A stretch of 64,000 bases of DNA from Chloroflexota bacterium (GTDB lineage Bacteria; Chloroflexota; Dehalococcoidia; Lucifugimonadales; UBA3495), in NCBI GenBank assembly GCA_028873965.1, contig JAPPMU010000042.1, positions 155,763 through 219,762 on the forward strand, written 5' to 3'. The notes under the pieces are model-generated. The model saw nothing but the letters and a program-made list of their open reading frames with translations, was not told the DNA's origin and did not search any database. This document shows, piece after piece, positions 1 to 8,812 of this stretch. Numbering within the stretch: the stretch's first letter is position 1; the number at the start of each line of letters is the position of its first letter. Made by a program: the position numbers and the translations under genes.

Positions 1-66
1 AAGCATAGAGCGGCGACCTCCCAGGCAATGTCGTTGGAATAATGCGGTGGCAGTAATTTACCACAA

Positions 67-92
67 GGGGGCAGCCCTTTCGGACTGCCCCC
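67..92 (-). terminator. Intrinsic terminator-like hairpin after the secreted LTxxQ protein gene
   Basis: An 8-bp perfect GC-rich stem (GGGGGCAG pairing with CTGCCCCC) lies about 30 bp past the stop of the minus-strand gene that ends at 125. The run of T after the stem on the minus strand is short, so efficiency is uncertain. Bases 1-66 hold nothing else I can identify. Confidence 0.55.
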
Positions 93-124
93 GGCATCGC
101 AGAGGGTGGCTGGCAGTGTGTGTT

Positions 125-748
125 CTAACCGCGGTGGCCGTGCCGGCCCCAGCGAGTATCACTATCGCCGTCACCGTCGGCGTCCCCGTGACCGCGGCGA
201 CCGTGCTTTCGGGTAACCTCGGGGAGGGAGTCCGGTCGGTCGTCGTGCCAGTCGCTCAGGGCGTCGGACTCATCCTGCGTCAACTTCTCGTTTTCCACCA
301 GCTTTGCAAGGAAACTATCCACCTTGTCGGAATCGGAAGTGCCGGCGAGACGCAGCGCAATGGCCCCGGAGTTGGCGGGCCGTTCGTCGAACCACGTGTT
401 GGCCGCGTCCGCCTGCTCTTGCGTCAGGGTCTCATCCGAAACCAAGGCCGCCATGCGTTCCTCGAACTTGGTGTTGGCCTGCTCATCCAGTGCGGTGGCG
501 AAAGCCGATTCCAGCGTGTCCTGCTCAATGCCCAGTATTTCGGCAACCCTGGCCATGATCGCGCCGCCATTGCCCTTGCTGCCCCAGCGATCTTCGTGAT
601 CGTAACCCTGGTGCAGTCCGTTGCCGATTGCGTGGGACGGCGCGCCAGCGGCGAACACGGTGCCGCCGACCAACCCGACGGCCAGCAGCGCCACTGACGC
701 CGCGACGAGAAACCAGCGCTTTCGGATATTGCGAATTCGGTTGAACAT
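125..748 (-). CDS. Secreted LTxxQ-motif (Spy/CpxP- or DUF2680-like) protein
   Basis: The product is 207 residues. The start at 748 is chosen because an AGGAGG lies 5 nt upstream; the longer frame has no such site. A basic N-terminus (NRIRNIRKRW) and a hydrophobic stretch (residues about 12-33) form a signal peptide with an Ala-rich cleavage region. The mature part holds two related segments, LTQEQADA followed by WFDERP and LTQDESDA followed by WHDDRP. These resemble the LTxxQ motifs of periplasmic Spy/CpxP proteins and the small DUF2680 family. The C-terminal 25 residues are rich in His, Asp and Gly and could bind metal. It lies 91 bp downstream of a histidine kinase gene on the same strand, so it may be the kinase's output or periplasmic feedback partner. 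The family assignment is by motif only. Confidence 0.6.
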   Translation of the reverse strand: MFNRIRNIRKRWFLVAASVALLAVGLVGGTVFAAGAPSHAIGNGLHQGYDHEDRWGSKGNGGAIMARVAEILGIEQDTLESAFATALDEQANTKFEERMAALVSDETLTQEQADAANTWFDERPANSGAIALRLAGTSDSDKVDSFLAKLVENEKLTQDESDALSDWHDDRPDSLPEVTRKHGRRGHGDADGDGDSDTRWGRHGHRG

Positions 749-839
749 TTTTGCCTCCTGCGCCGCCTGCGGTTGTGGTTTGATCGGTTCACTGCGGCGT
801 TTGATATATGCAGGATAGTGTCCAAACATTTAGAAATTG

Positions 840-2288
840 TTAATGTTCGGAGACGGGCAGATCGAACCCGAAACGGCTGCCCGATCCCTCTTCGCTCTCC
901 GCCCAGATTTTCCCGCCGTGGGCCTCCACCAACTGGCGGGCGATGGTCAGGCCCAGGCCGGACCCGCCGGTTTCACGATCACGGGACTCATCCACCCGAT
1001 AAAGACGGTCAAACACGCGCGGCAGCGCTTCCGACCGTATCCCCGGCCCGGTGTCCGTGACCTCCACCCTGATCGAGCCGGCAACCCGGCTGGCGGCTAC
1101 CACCACCCGGCCTCCGGGCGGGGTGTGCCGGATCGCGTTGTCAACCAGGTTGGCCAGCACCTGCTCGATGCGTACGCGGTCAACCGCCACGGTTGGCAGT
1201 GCTTCCTCGATTGCCGCTTCCAACCCCACCTCCTCGGCTTCCGATCTGGCCCGGAACGAGGTTGTCACCCGTTGGACGATTTCACCAACGGACGCCGGAC
1301 TCAAATCCAGCCGCAACTCCTGAGCTTCCGATTGGGCCAGCAGCCGCAGGTCATCGACCAGGCGGTTCAGGTGAAGGGCCTGGAGATGCACGGTTTCCAG
1401 GTTATCGGCATCGGGTTCCAGGAGACCGTCCTGCATCGCCTCGATGTGACCCTGGATGTTGGACAACGGCGTACGCAATTCGTGGGCCACGTCGGACACC
1501 AGTGATTGACGCTGCCGTTCCGATTCCTCCAGGGCATCAGCCATTGAGTTGAACGTCCGGCCCAATTCGGCTATTTCATCACTGCCCCGCACCGATGCGC
1601 GGCTGGACAGATCGCCGCTCCCGAGCGCCCGGGCCGCAGTCGTCAGGCTGCCGATGGACGCCAGCATTCGTCTCGACATGAAAATCACCAGCAGGATGCC
1701 AGCCACGCCGGCCACTGCGCCCGCGATTTTCAGCGCCCGTCCCACGGCGTCCACCAGCCGCGACAGGGGAGGTTCAACGTCGGCCGGCCGTTCTCCATTT
1801 GAACCCAAATGCGGGGGATGCACGAAGCCCCCGCGACCGCGCACCGCCATCGCCACCAGGCCGATCTGGGTTCCATCGGCTACTATGGGAGCGAAATACT
1901 GCGGAGGCACGGCATAATCCGGATCGTCGTCATGGTCGGAGAATACCCGGTTGTGGCCGTCACGACCCCGGCGAGGGCCGTTGTGGAAGCCGCTGTCGGC
2001 GACTACCCGACCTTCCGTGTCCAACACGATGATTTCCCGCTCCGTCTGGAAACTGATCCGGTTGACGAATCGCTCTACACCATCCCATCCTCCGTTGGTC
2101 TCGTAGAATTCGGCCAGGGCCACCACGATACGGCTGGCCCGCACGCGATCCTGCTCCACCTGCACTCTGGACACTTCCCGCTGCGCGGCGAAGCCGGTGA
2201 GCAGGCCCACCGAGCCCAGGGCCAACGCCAGGATTAGAGCGAACCCCAGCGCCAGACGCCACCGGAGGCCGAAGCGCCACCTAGGCAT
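840..2288 (-). CDS. Membrane sensor histidine kinase (BaeS/HAMP type)
   Basis: The product is 482 residues. The start ATG at 2288 overlaps the stop of the response-regulator gene by 8 nt, which suggests translational coupling. A longer upstream frame is only the shadow of the regulator. Membrane segments lie at about residues 11-35 and 186-204, flanking a periplasmic sensor region of about 150 residues that is rich in Asp and His. A HAMP domain follows (about 205-258). The dimerisation/H-box is [15 protein letters not shown], with phospho-acceptor His269. An N-box ([16 protein letters not shown]), G1 (TDTGPGI) and G2 ([13 protein letters not shown]) complete an apparently active HATPase domain. 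It is predicted to phosphorylate the regulator encoded just upstream. The stimulus is unknown; the CpxP-like protein encoded downstream suggests envelope or metal stress. Confidence 0.92.
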   Translation of the reverse strand: MPRWRFGLRWRLALGFALILALALGSVGLLTGFAAQREVSRVQVEQDRVRASRIVVALAEFYETNGGWDGVERFVNRISFQTEREIIVLDTEGRVVADSGFHNGPRRGRDGHNRVFSDHDDDPDYAVPPQYFAPIVADGTQIGLVAMAVRGRGGFVHPPHLGSNGERPADVEPPLSRLVDAVGRALKIAGAVAGVAGILLVIFMSRRMLASIGSLTTAARALGSGDLSSRASVRGSDEIAELGRTFNSMADALEESERQRQSLVSDVAHELRTPLSNIQGHIEAMQDGLLEPDADNLETVHLQALHLNRLVDDLRLLAQSEAQELRLDLSPASVGEIVQRVTTSFRARSEAEEVGLEAAIEEALPTVAVDRVRIEQVLANLVDNAIRHTPPGGRVVVAASRVAGSIRVEVTDTGPGIRSEALPRVFDRLYRVDESRDRETGGSGLGLTIARQLVEAHGGKIWAESEEGSGSRFGFDLPVSEH

Positions 2289-2967
2289 TGCCGAACCGGT
2301 AGCCGACGCCGTGAACGGTCTGCACGTACCGGGGTTTCCGCACGTCGGGCTCGATCTTGCGCCGCAAGTTGGCGATGTGCACGTCAACCGTCCGATCGTA
2401 GCCGTCGAAGTCGTAGCCGAAGACGCCCTCGATGATCTGGTCCCGGGAAAACGGCCGACCCGGTTGGGACGCCAGCATGGCGAGCAGCCGGAACTCGGTG
2501 GGAGTGAGCGACGGCTTGTCGTCTCCTCGAACCACCGTTTGTGTCCTGAAATCGATGGTGATGCCATCGTATTCGACCAAGGATTGCTCGGCCGAAGATT
2601 GACGCGCGGCGCGACGCAGCACTGCGCGGACGCGGGCCGCCAGCTCTCGCGGACTGAAGGGCTTTACGATGTAATCGTCGGCTCCCAGATCCAGGCCGGC
2701 CAGGCGGTCGTCCTCGTCGACGCGAGCGGTGGCCATGATGATGGGCACGTCAGATTCCTCACGCAGTGCCCGGCAGACACTCATGCCGTCCAGCCGGGGC
2801 AGCATCAGGTCGAGAATAATCAGGTCGGGGTTGTCAGCGCGGGCCGCGTTGAGGCCGGACACGCCGTCGCCCGCGGTGGTTACAGTGTGGCCGTCCCGCT
2901 CGAGGTATAGCCGAACAATCCGCGCGATGCCCGGATCGTCCTCGATCACCAGTATGTCGTTTGCCAT
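2281..2967 (-). CDS. OmpR/PhoB-family response regulator
   Basis: The product is 228 residues, starting at the ATG at 2967 ([11 protein letters not shown]). A 22-codon extension upstream is possible but looks non-coding. The receiver domain has the acidic pocket Glu9/Asp10/Asp11, phospho-acceptor Asp53 ([13 protein letters not shown]) and Lys102 in the KPFS motif. The C-terminal winged helix includes [16 protein letters not shown] and ends with GVGYRFGNA. It is the first gene of a regulator-kinase-secreted protein cluster. A 176-bp palindromic element sits 83 bp upstream of the start, so the native promoter lies in or beside that element. Confidence 0.95.
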   Translation of the reverse strand: MANDILVIEDDPGIARIVRLYLERDGHTVTTAGDGVSGLNAARADNPDLIILDLMLPRLDGMSVCRALREESDVPIIMATARVDEDDRLAGLDLGADDYIVKPFSPRELAARVRAVLRRAARQSSAEQSLVEYDGITIDFRTQTVVRGDDKPSLTPTEFRLLAMLASQPGRPFSRDQIIEGVFGYDFDGYDRTVDVHIANLRRKIEPDVRKPRYVQTVHGVGYRFGNA

Positions 2968-3049
2968 GCCAAACACTGACCCGTCAATGAGTGGACCCGC
3001 TACAGGATAAAGACGGACACCAGTTTCAGGCAAACGGCGACTCCGTGGG

Positions 3050-3225
3050 GTAACTGTTCAGATTTGATGTGACCAGCCCACCCCAAAACCGTCATACCGG
3101 CGAAAGCCGGTATCCAGTAAATCCTTGCTGTGCTCACGTTTGCCAGTGGCAGGGATTTCTGGGTTCCTGCTTTCGCAGGAACGACGTGTAATCCACCAGG
3201 AAACCCATCAACACTGAACAGTTAC
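3050..3225. mobile_element. MITE-like element family A, copy 1 (176 bp, 8-bp target duplication)
   Basis: The ends are GTAACTGTTCAG and CTGAACAGTTAC. The terminal inverted repeat extends to 22 bp with 3 mismatches. The flanks carry an exact 8-bp direct repeat TCCGTGGG (3042-3049 and 3226-3233). Inside are two hairpins, ATACCGGC-gaaa-GCCGGTAT and GTTCCTGC-tttc-GCAGGAAC. There is no coding capacity. Near-identical copies lie at 21219-21394 and from 63953 to the window end. It fills most of the 331-bp space between the regulator start and the end of the NuoF-like gene; bases 3234-3298 show nothing recognisable. Confidence 0.9.
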
Positions 3226-3298
3226 TCCGTGGGCCGTGATCCGGTGGGTGGGGGACTCGCCGCAGACTGCGTTCTCACAGATCAGCAATGTTCACCCA

Positions 3299-4915
3299 CT
3301 ATTCGTTGGGCGTTATCCCCAGGGTATCCCCGTAGAAGTGCAGCAGGCTGGTCACCGGATTGCCCGCCATCTGCCCCAGGCCGCACAGGGAAGCGGCGCC
3401 GACTATTTCAGCCAGGTCTCGCAGGTCCCTCAGATCCGAGTCCCTGGGCTCGCCGGCGGCCAGTCGCCCCAAAGCCTCCGCGATCCGGGGAGTGCCCTCG
3501 CGGCAGGGGGTGCACTTGCCGCAGGACTCAGCAGCATTGTATTGGCCCAGGCGTGCCGCCACCTGTATCGGGGACGCCCGGTCGTCGAAGACGGTGATGC
3601 CGCCGGCTCCCATGACCACTCCGCTGGCGTGCAGCATTCCGGGACGCAGCGGCACGTCCAACTCGCCGGACGGCAGCAGGCCGCTGGATGGGCCGCCCAC
3701 CGCAGCGAACCCTATGGCCCGCCCCTCGGGCACACCTCCGCCCACGAGATCAATCACCTGCCTAACCGTTGTGCCCATGGGCACCTCAGCCAGACCGGGA
3801 CGCCGCACTGCTCCGCTCAGAGATACCAGCCGGGTACCCCTCGCTTCGTTCAGTCCAATCGACGCGAACCGGCGCACGCCGCCACGCAAAATCGCGGGCA
3901 GGTTGGCCAGGGTTTCCGCGTTGTTGATGACCGTCGGCTCGCCGTAAAGCCCCGCGTCGGTCGGGAACGGCGGACGCAGGCGCGGTTCCCGCCGGCGACC
4001 CTCCACCGTGTTGAGCAGCGTGGTTTCCTCGCCACACACGTAGCCTCCGGCGCCTCGCCGGATGGTGACCGAGCAGGCAAAGCCACTGCCCAGCACGTCG
4101 TCGCCGACGAAGCCGGCCGCCTCGGCCACCGTGAGGGCCGCTGTCATTCGATCCGCGGAAAGGTCCGCCTCGGCGTTGATGTAGATCACCACGTTGCCGG
4201 CGCCGGCGGCGTAGGCGGCGATGAGCGCGCCTTCGATGATGCGGTGAGGCTGGCCTTCCATCAGGTGCCGGTCTTTGAAGACGCCCGGCTCGCCCTCTTC
4301 CGCGTTGACCACCAGGTGGCGCCGCTCCGCGTCGACCCGGCGCGCGGCCTGCCACTTCCGCGCCGCCGGAAAATAAGCTCCGCCGCGACCCAATAGTCCG
4401 GCGTCCAGAACCAGCCGTATGACTGCATCGGGGCCTATGGAAAGAGCGTCGGCCAGACCCAGATAACCCGAACCGGCCACGTACTCATCCAGTGAGATCG
4501 GATCGACGCTGCCGATGCCCTCCATCAGGGCGACGTGCTGGGCCACGAAAAACGCCTCCAACTCGCCTTGCGGACGCGCCCGTTCCCACGCGCCCCCATC
4601 TGCCGCCGCGACGATTTCCGAGAGGTGCCCGTCGTCCGTCACGCGGTCGAAAAATCTCGCCGTACCATCGGGCAGTTCCACGACCACCTGCGTCGCCGCG
4701 AAGCATGCCCCGTCGCAGCCGGCCGCCGCCACAACCACGTCGTCGCGGCTCTGAAACAGTTGGGCCAACCGTCGGTAAACATCGCCGGCGCCAACCGCCT
4801 GGCTGCAGTGGCCCCATTGCACGACCACACGGGTCACTCCCGCCGGTTCCGTGCGACGCCCCAACGCGGCATCGCGCATCGCTTGCCAGGCGGGCCGGCA
4901 ATCTGGGACGGTCAT
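3299..4915 (-). CDS. nuoF: NuoF-like NADH:acceptor oxidoreductase flavoprotein subunit
   Basis: The product is 538 residues. The N-terminal 120 residues form a thioredoxin-like region with Cys37, Cys67 and Cys71. The FMN/NADH-binding NuoF core follows: GRGGAYFPAARKW (about 176-188), then NAEEGEPGVFKDR, then GAGGYVCGEETTLLNTVEG. The C-terminal 4Fe-4S site has Cys465, Cys468 and Cys471 (ESCGKCTPCREG) and Cys511 (SLCGLG). This fused architecture is typical of diaphorase subunits of NAD-linked hydrogenases, formate dehydrogenases and electron-bifurcating complexes rather than of plain NuoF. It overlaps the NuoE-like gene by 4 nt. No partner dehydrogenase, hydrogenase or other complex I gene is in the window, so the electron donor or acceptor is unknown. 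Confidence 0.9.
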   Translation of the reverse strand: MTVPDCRPAWQAMRDAALGRRTEPAGVTRVVVQWGHCSQAVGAGDVYRRLAQLFQSRDDVVVAAAGCDGACFAATQVVVELPDGTARFFDRVTDDGHLSEIVAAADGGAWERARPQGELEAFFVAQHVALMEGIGSVDPISLDEYVAGSGYLGLADALSIGPDAVIRLVLDAGLLGRGGAYFPAARKWQAARRVDAERRHLVVNAEEGEPGVFKDRHLMEGQPHRIIEGALIAAYAAGAGNVVIYINAEADLSADRMTAALTVAEAAGFVGDDVLGSGFACSVTIRRGAGGYVCGEETTLLNTVEGRRREPRLRPPFPTDAGLYGEPTVINNAETLANLPAILRGGVRRFASIGLNEARGTRLVSLSGAVRRPGLAEVPMGTTVRQVIDLVGGGVPEGRAIGFAAVGGPSSGLLPSGELDVPLRPGMLHASGVVMGAGGITVFDDRASPIQVAARLGQYNAAESCGKCTPCREGTPRIAEALGRLAAGEPRDSDLRDLRDLAEIVGAASLCGLGQMAGNPVTSLLHFYGDTLGITPNE

Positions 4916-5442
4916 ACGTCCACGTTCTCAATAAGGGAGGCCAGCCGCGCCGCGTCCACGCGGCCGCGCCAGCTTCCGTCGACTCGAACGGCCGGAGCCA
5001 ACCCGCACATGAAGGCGCAGGCGGTGGTGGTCACACTGGCGGTGTCTTCCGGATCCGGGCGTTGCACCGCCGCGCTCAGGAGCTCTTCGCTTCCCGACTG
5101 CCAGCAGGCCAGACCCGTGCATACAACAACGCTGCGTCGCTTTGGAGGGTCGAGATGCAACTCAGAGTAGGAGGTGGCCGCTCCATAAACCTCGGAGGCC
5201 GGCACTCGCAGATGCCAGCCCACAACCTGCAATGCCCACTCCGGCAGGTAGCCGTTTTCGTGTTGCAGGAGGTGCAGCACGGGCAGGAGGTTGTCCCGGT
5301 TGCGATCCGGGAACCGGTCTCGCAGGACTCGGCGCAAGCCGGATTGACGTTCCCGGCGTTGGGCATCCGCCGTTCCATCGCTGGCAGGATCGACTTCCTC
5401 GTCGCGCCGTCGACGGCGTCGCATTTCTGGTCCATCTACCAT
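4912..5442 (-). CDS. nuoE: NuoE-like 2Fe-2S thioredoxin-like subunit
   Basis: The product is 176 residues. It has an Arg/Asp-rich N-terminal extension of about 30 residues, then a NuoE fold. The four 2Fe-2S ligands are all present with canonical spacing: Cys107-x4-Cys112 (VCTGLACWQSGSE) and Cys141-x3-Cys145 (CAFMCGLAP). It is the first gene of a two-gene unit with the NuoF-like protein, overlapping it by 4 nt at the stop/start. Together they should form an NADH-oxidising or NAD-reducing diaphorase module. The following 244 bp to the divergent hydrolase gene at 5687 is AT-richer than its surroundings and should hold both promoters, but I cannot assign hexamers with confidence. Confidence 0.9.
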   Translation of the reverse strand: MVDGPEMRRRRRRDEEVDPASDGTADAQRRERQSGLRRVLRDRFPDRNRDNLLPVLHLLQHENGYLPEWALQVVGWHLRVPASEVYGAATSYSELHLDPPKRRSVVVCTGLACWQSGSEELLSAAVQRPDPEDTASVTTTACAFMCGLAPAVRVDGSWRGRVDAARLASLIENVDV

Positions 5443-5686
5443 TGCGGGATTATATCAGCCTTAATCGTTGAAACACACATGATTAACATATAGGTTATGC
5501 AAGGTGTTTGGGTTATACAGAAGACAGACAATAGGCTTGGGTAGCAATGGGTTAGCAACGGATAGTTCACCAGCCCAGTCGGGAGGGCTTGCACTAACGC
5601 CAACCCGTGAACCTCGGCGCAGGTTTGACCCTGCACAGACGCGTTGCTAACATCCCATCAACCGAACCGAATCCTGGAGGATCGCC

Positions 5687-7630
5687 ATGCCCGTCGTCTC
5701 TGTTGACATCAAAAGCCGCCGTCCTTACGCCGATGGCGCCCCGTTCGGCGCAACCGGCGATTACGAGCGTATCGACGGCGTGCTCGGATTTGCGGTTGAC
5801 CCGGGCAATCCGGCCAATTCGGCCATCGTTGACCTGGAATACGCTCCGGTGGACGAGGAGGGATGCGTCCGGTTCGAGTCTGACTTCACTTTGGTAGCGC
5901 CACGCGATCCATCCAAAGGCAACGGTCGCGTGATCCTCGAGGTGGTCAACCGCGGCCGCCGCCGTACCGTCGCATTCTTCAATCGCGGGCCGACGCCTCC
6001 CATAGATTCCGACGCTATCCCGGAAGGCGACGGGTTCCTGCTCCGCCACGGGTACTCCGTGTTGTCCATCGGTTGGCAGTGGGACGTGTACCGCAGCAAC
6101 GCTCTGCTCGGCCTGGACGCTCCGGGCATCGGCATCGACGGCCAGCCGGTGACCGGCCAAGCCTGCGTGGAGATGCGGCCCAACGTTGAGGAACGCACCC
6201 GCCTGCTGGCCAACCGCGAGCACCAGCCGTACCCGGTGGCCGACCTGCGCGACCCCGACGCCACGCTGCTGGTGCGGGACTGGGAGGACGGTCCCGACAC
6301 CGTGATCCCACGCTCCCAGTGGCACTTCCCAGATGCCGAGCACGTCAGCCTGGAGTCCGGCTTCCAACCGGGCAAGATCTACTACGTCATTTACGCCGCC
6401 GCGAACCCGGTGGTGGTCGGGTGCGGAATGCTCGCCATCCGAGAGGCCGCCGGTTGGTTGCGCAACTCCTCCGACGGCAACGCGGCGCACAACGGGTACG
6501 AGCGGGTTTACGGACACGGCGTTTCGCAGTGCGGCCGTCTGCTGCGTCACCTGCTCTACCTGGGCCTGAACCTGGACCAGGAGGGCCGACCGGTGTTTGA
6601 CGGCTTGCTGCCGCACGTGGCCGGTGGACGCATGGGCGAGTTCAACCACCGTTTCGCCCAACCTTCCTGCCAGTCCAACCCGGGTTTCGGGCACCAGTTC
6701 CCCTTCGCGGACAACACCCTCACCGATCCGATCACCGAGCAAACCGACGGCCTGCTTGGGCGACTGCGCGAGCTCGACGCCGTGCCGAAGATTATCTTTA
6801 CCGACTCCGCCGCAGAATACTGGCGCGGTGACGCTGCCCTTACCCACATCGACAGCGCCGGGGTCCAGGACCTGGAACCGGCGTCGGAGACGCGACGGTA
6901 CCTGTTCGCCGGTACTCAGCATCTGCCGGGCTCGCCTGAGCTGATGGTGGGCCAGGGACCGGACGGTTCCACCGGCATGCATCCCTACAACGCGGTGGAC
7001 TATATTCCCCTGCTCCGGGCGGCGCTGTTCAACCTGGACCGCTGGGTTTCCCAGGGGATCGAGCCACCGCCGAGCCTGCACCCGAGGCTGAATGACCGCA
7101 CAGCGACAACCGGGGCGGATTATCTGGCCAATTCTGTAACGGTTCCCCACCGCAGCCTTCCGGATCCCGAGCGCCTGTGGCGCATTCGCGAAATCGACGT
7201 GGGGCCCTACGCCAAGCACGGCATTGCGTCCTACCCGGTGAAGGAAGGCCGGGAGTACCCCCACCTGGTTCCAGCCGCAGACGCCGACGGAAACGACGCC
7301 GCCGGGGTTCGGTTGCCGGACCTCACGGTTCCCGTGGGCACTCACACCGGCTGGAACCTGCGCCACCCGGACACCGGAGCGCCCGAGCAGCTGATATCCA
7401 TGCAGGGCTCCACCCATTGGTTCCCGGCCACCGACGCCCAACGCGACGCCGATTCTGATCCCCGCCCATCCCTCGAATCGCGGTATGCCAGCCGGGAGGA
7501 GTACGCATCCATGGTCAGGGACGCGGCAGCCAAGTTGGCGGAGGACAGATACCTGCTGGCCGAAGATATCGACCTCGTAGTCAAATCGTGCCTGGAGCGG
7601 TACGACTGCGCCATGAGCGCCGGAGGCTAG
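5687..7630 (+). CDS. Large alpha/beta hydrolase-domain protein (Abhydrolase_10 type)
   Basis: The product is 647 residues. The start is supported by GGAGGA about 7 nt upstream of the ATG. The sequence resembles the family of long alpha/beta hydrolases often found in marine and soil bacteria that use hydrophobic compounds. The probable nucleophile is Ser280 in GHGVSQCGRLL; the family usually has GxSQSGR, so a Cys replaces the second Ser. The N-terminus shows the family-typical KSRRPYADGAPFGATGDYER and EVVNRGRRR. No signal peptide is evident. It stands alone between divergent nuoE and a repeat. The substrate is not predictable from sequence. Confidence 0.75.
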   Translation: MPVVSVDIKSRRPYADGAPFGATGDYERIDGVLGFAVDPGNPANSAIVDLEYAPVDEEGCVRFESDFTLVAPRDPSKGNGRVILEVVNRGRRRTVAFFNRGPTPPIDSDAIPEGDGFLLRHGYSVLSIGWQWDVYRSNALLGLDAPGIGIDGQPVTGQACVEMRPNVEERTRLLANREHQPYPVADLRDPDATLLVRDWEDGPDTVIPRSQWHFPDAEHVSLESGFQPGKIYYVIYAAANPVVVGCGMLAIREAAGWLRNSSDGNAAHNGYERVYGHGVSQCGRLLRHLLYLGLNLDQEGRPVFDGLLPHVAGGRMGEFNHRFAQPSCQSNPGFGHQFPFADNTLTDPITEQTDGLLGRLRELDAVPKIIFTDSAAEYWRGDAALTHIDSAGVQDLEPASETRRYLFAGTQHLPGSPELMVGQGPDGSTGMHPYNAVDYIPLLRAALFNLDRWVSQGIEPPPSLHPRLNDRTATTGADYLANSVTVPHRSLPDPERLWRIREIDVGPYAKHGIASYPVKEGREYPHLVPAADADGNDAAGVRLPDLTVPVGTHTGWNLRHPDTGAPEQLISMQGSTHWFPATDAQRDADSDPRPSLESRYASREEYASMVRDAAAKLAEDRYLLAEDIDLVVKSCLERYDCAMSAGG

Positions 7631-7637
7631 GTAGTGC

Positions 7638-7761
7638 TGGCATTTCCCGTCATTCCCGCGAAAGCGGGAATCTAGCGAGCGTGCAATCCGGCCAACTTTC
7701 CTTTGGCAACGACTTCTGGGTTCCTGCTTTCGCAGGAACGACGGGTGATTCCTGAATGTCA
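7638..7761. repeat. Palindromic element with gaaa/tttc hairpins
   Basis: The imperfect inverted ends (TGGCATT and AATGTCA) enclose two strong hairpins, ATTCCCGC-gaaa-GCGGGAAT and GTTCCTGC-tttc-GCAGGAAC. The second hairpin matches the family A elements at 3050 and 21219. The ATTCCC-N8-GGGAAT motif is like Neisseria dRS3-type repeats. No clear target duplication is seen. It lies in the 243-bp gap between the hydrolase and dapB, where it may also act as a transcription terminator. Confidence 0.7.
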
Positions 7762-7873
7762 ACGCCACCCAGGCAGAACATCATTCCCGACCTTTACCAC
7801 CTGCACCGATAACCCGAAAGATTCGCGACGTAATCACTGACCAGACTTCTCCAATGAACGGCGAGGTAGAACT

Positions 7874-8683
7874 ATGACGGTTCAAACCGACAACGGCATG
7901 ATTTCAGTGGTGGTGCACGGCGCCACGGGCAGGATGGGGGCTGAAACCGTGCGTGCGGTAGCGGCGGCGGACGATGTGACGCTGGTGGGCGCCACCTGCC
8001 ACACCCCCAGGGGCGACGTGCTGCCCACCCCCGCCGGCGAGGTTCCGCTGTCCACCGACCTTGCCTCCATGCTGGACGCCACGCAACCGCAGGTGATGGT
8101 CGAGTTCACTCACGCCGAAGCCTGCATGGAGGCGGCGCCTCTGGCCGCCAGCCGGGGCATCCACATGGTGCTGGGCGCCAGCGGTCTCAACGCCGACCAA
8201 CTGCAAACGCTGGACACGATGAGCCGCGAACACGGCATCGGCGTGATCGTTGCCCCGAACTTTGCCCTGGGCGCGGTCGTACTGAAGAAACTGGCGGAAC
8301 AGGCGGCCGCATTCTTCGACTACGTGGACGTGGTTGAAGCCCACCATGAGATGAAGATCGATGCCCCCTCCGGGTTTTCCCTGGCCATCGCCCGGGGCGC
8401 CCGAGATGCGCGGGGCAGCGACTTCCAGCGCAACGAGACCACCGTCCATCACCTGCCGGAGACTCGCGGCGGCGACGTGGGCGGGGTGGGCATCCACAGC
8501 CTGAGGCTGCCGGGTCGCAGCGCCCACCACGAGGTGATTTTCGGCGCCGCCGGCCAGACCCTGAGCATCCGACACGACACGCTGGGCCGAGACTGCTACA
8601 TGCCGGGCGTGCTCCGCTGCGTTCGGGAGGTCGTGCGCCGGCCCGGTCTGACTGTGGGACTGGAAGCCGTGCTGGGACTTTAG
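7874..8683 (+). CDS. dapB: 4-hydroxy-tetrahydrodipicolinate reductase
   Basis: The product is 269 residues and reduces the DapA product with NAD(P)H in the diaminopimelate/lysine pathway. The Rossmann motif is VVVHGATGRMG (residues 12-22). The catalytic segment is EAHHEMKIDAPSG with His157, His158 and Lys161. Two usually conserved positions differ: the loop normally reading GTTG is GASG (residues 101-104), and the Thr after DAPSG is Phe168. These changes touch the substrate-binding side, so this is a divergent DapB. Its place immediately before asd and dapA supports the role. A GAGGT site precedes the start. Confidence 0.88.
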   Translation: MTVQTDNGMISVVVHGATGRMGAETVRAVAAADDVTLVGATCHTPRGDVLPTPAGEVPLSTDLASMLDATQPQVMVEFTHAEACMEAAPLAASRGIHMVLGASGLNADQLQTLDTMSREHGIGVIVAPNFALGAVVLKKLAEQAAAFFDYVDVVEAHHEMKIDAPSGFSLAIARGARDARGSDFQRNETTVHHLPETRGGDVGGVGIHSLRLPGRSAHHEVIFGAAGQTLSIRHDTLGRDCYMPGVLRCVREVVRRPGLTVGLEAVLGL

Positions 8684-8812
8684 TCCTCCGCGCGCCTACG
8701 CTTTTATGGACGGAAAGGGCAGCCGGTTGTACCCTGATTAAGTGATATGCAGGAGTGGGTGTCTCCGCCGCGCCATTCCGCAAATTCAATCTTCAACCAA
8801 GGCAGGAGCAAC

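Noticed and set aside
5443..5686. A 66-codon minus-strand frame and promoter-like AT-rich stretches between nuoE and the hydrolase
   Set aside because: The small frame has no ribosome site or recognisable product, and hexamer matches are too weak on both strands to call.
5594..7768. A 724-codon open frame antisense to the alpha/beta hydrolase
   Set aside because: Its translation is low in complexity, has no family marks, and its start is only the translated palindromic repeat (RKQEPRS/SRFRGND pattern). The plus-strand gene has a ribosome site and hydrolase motifs.
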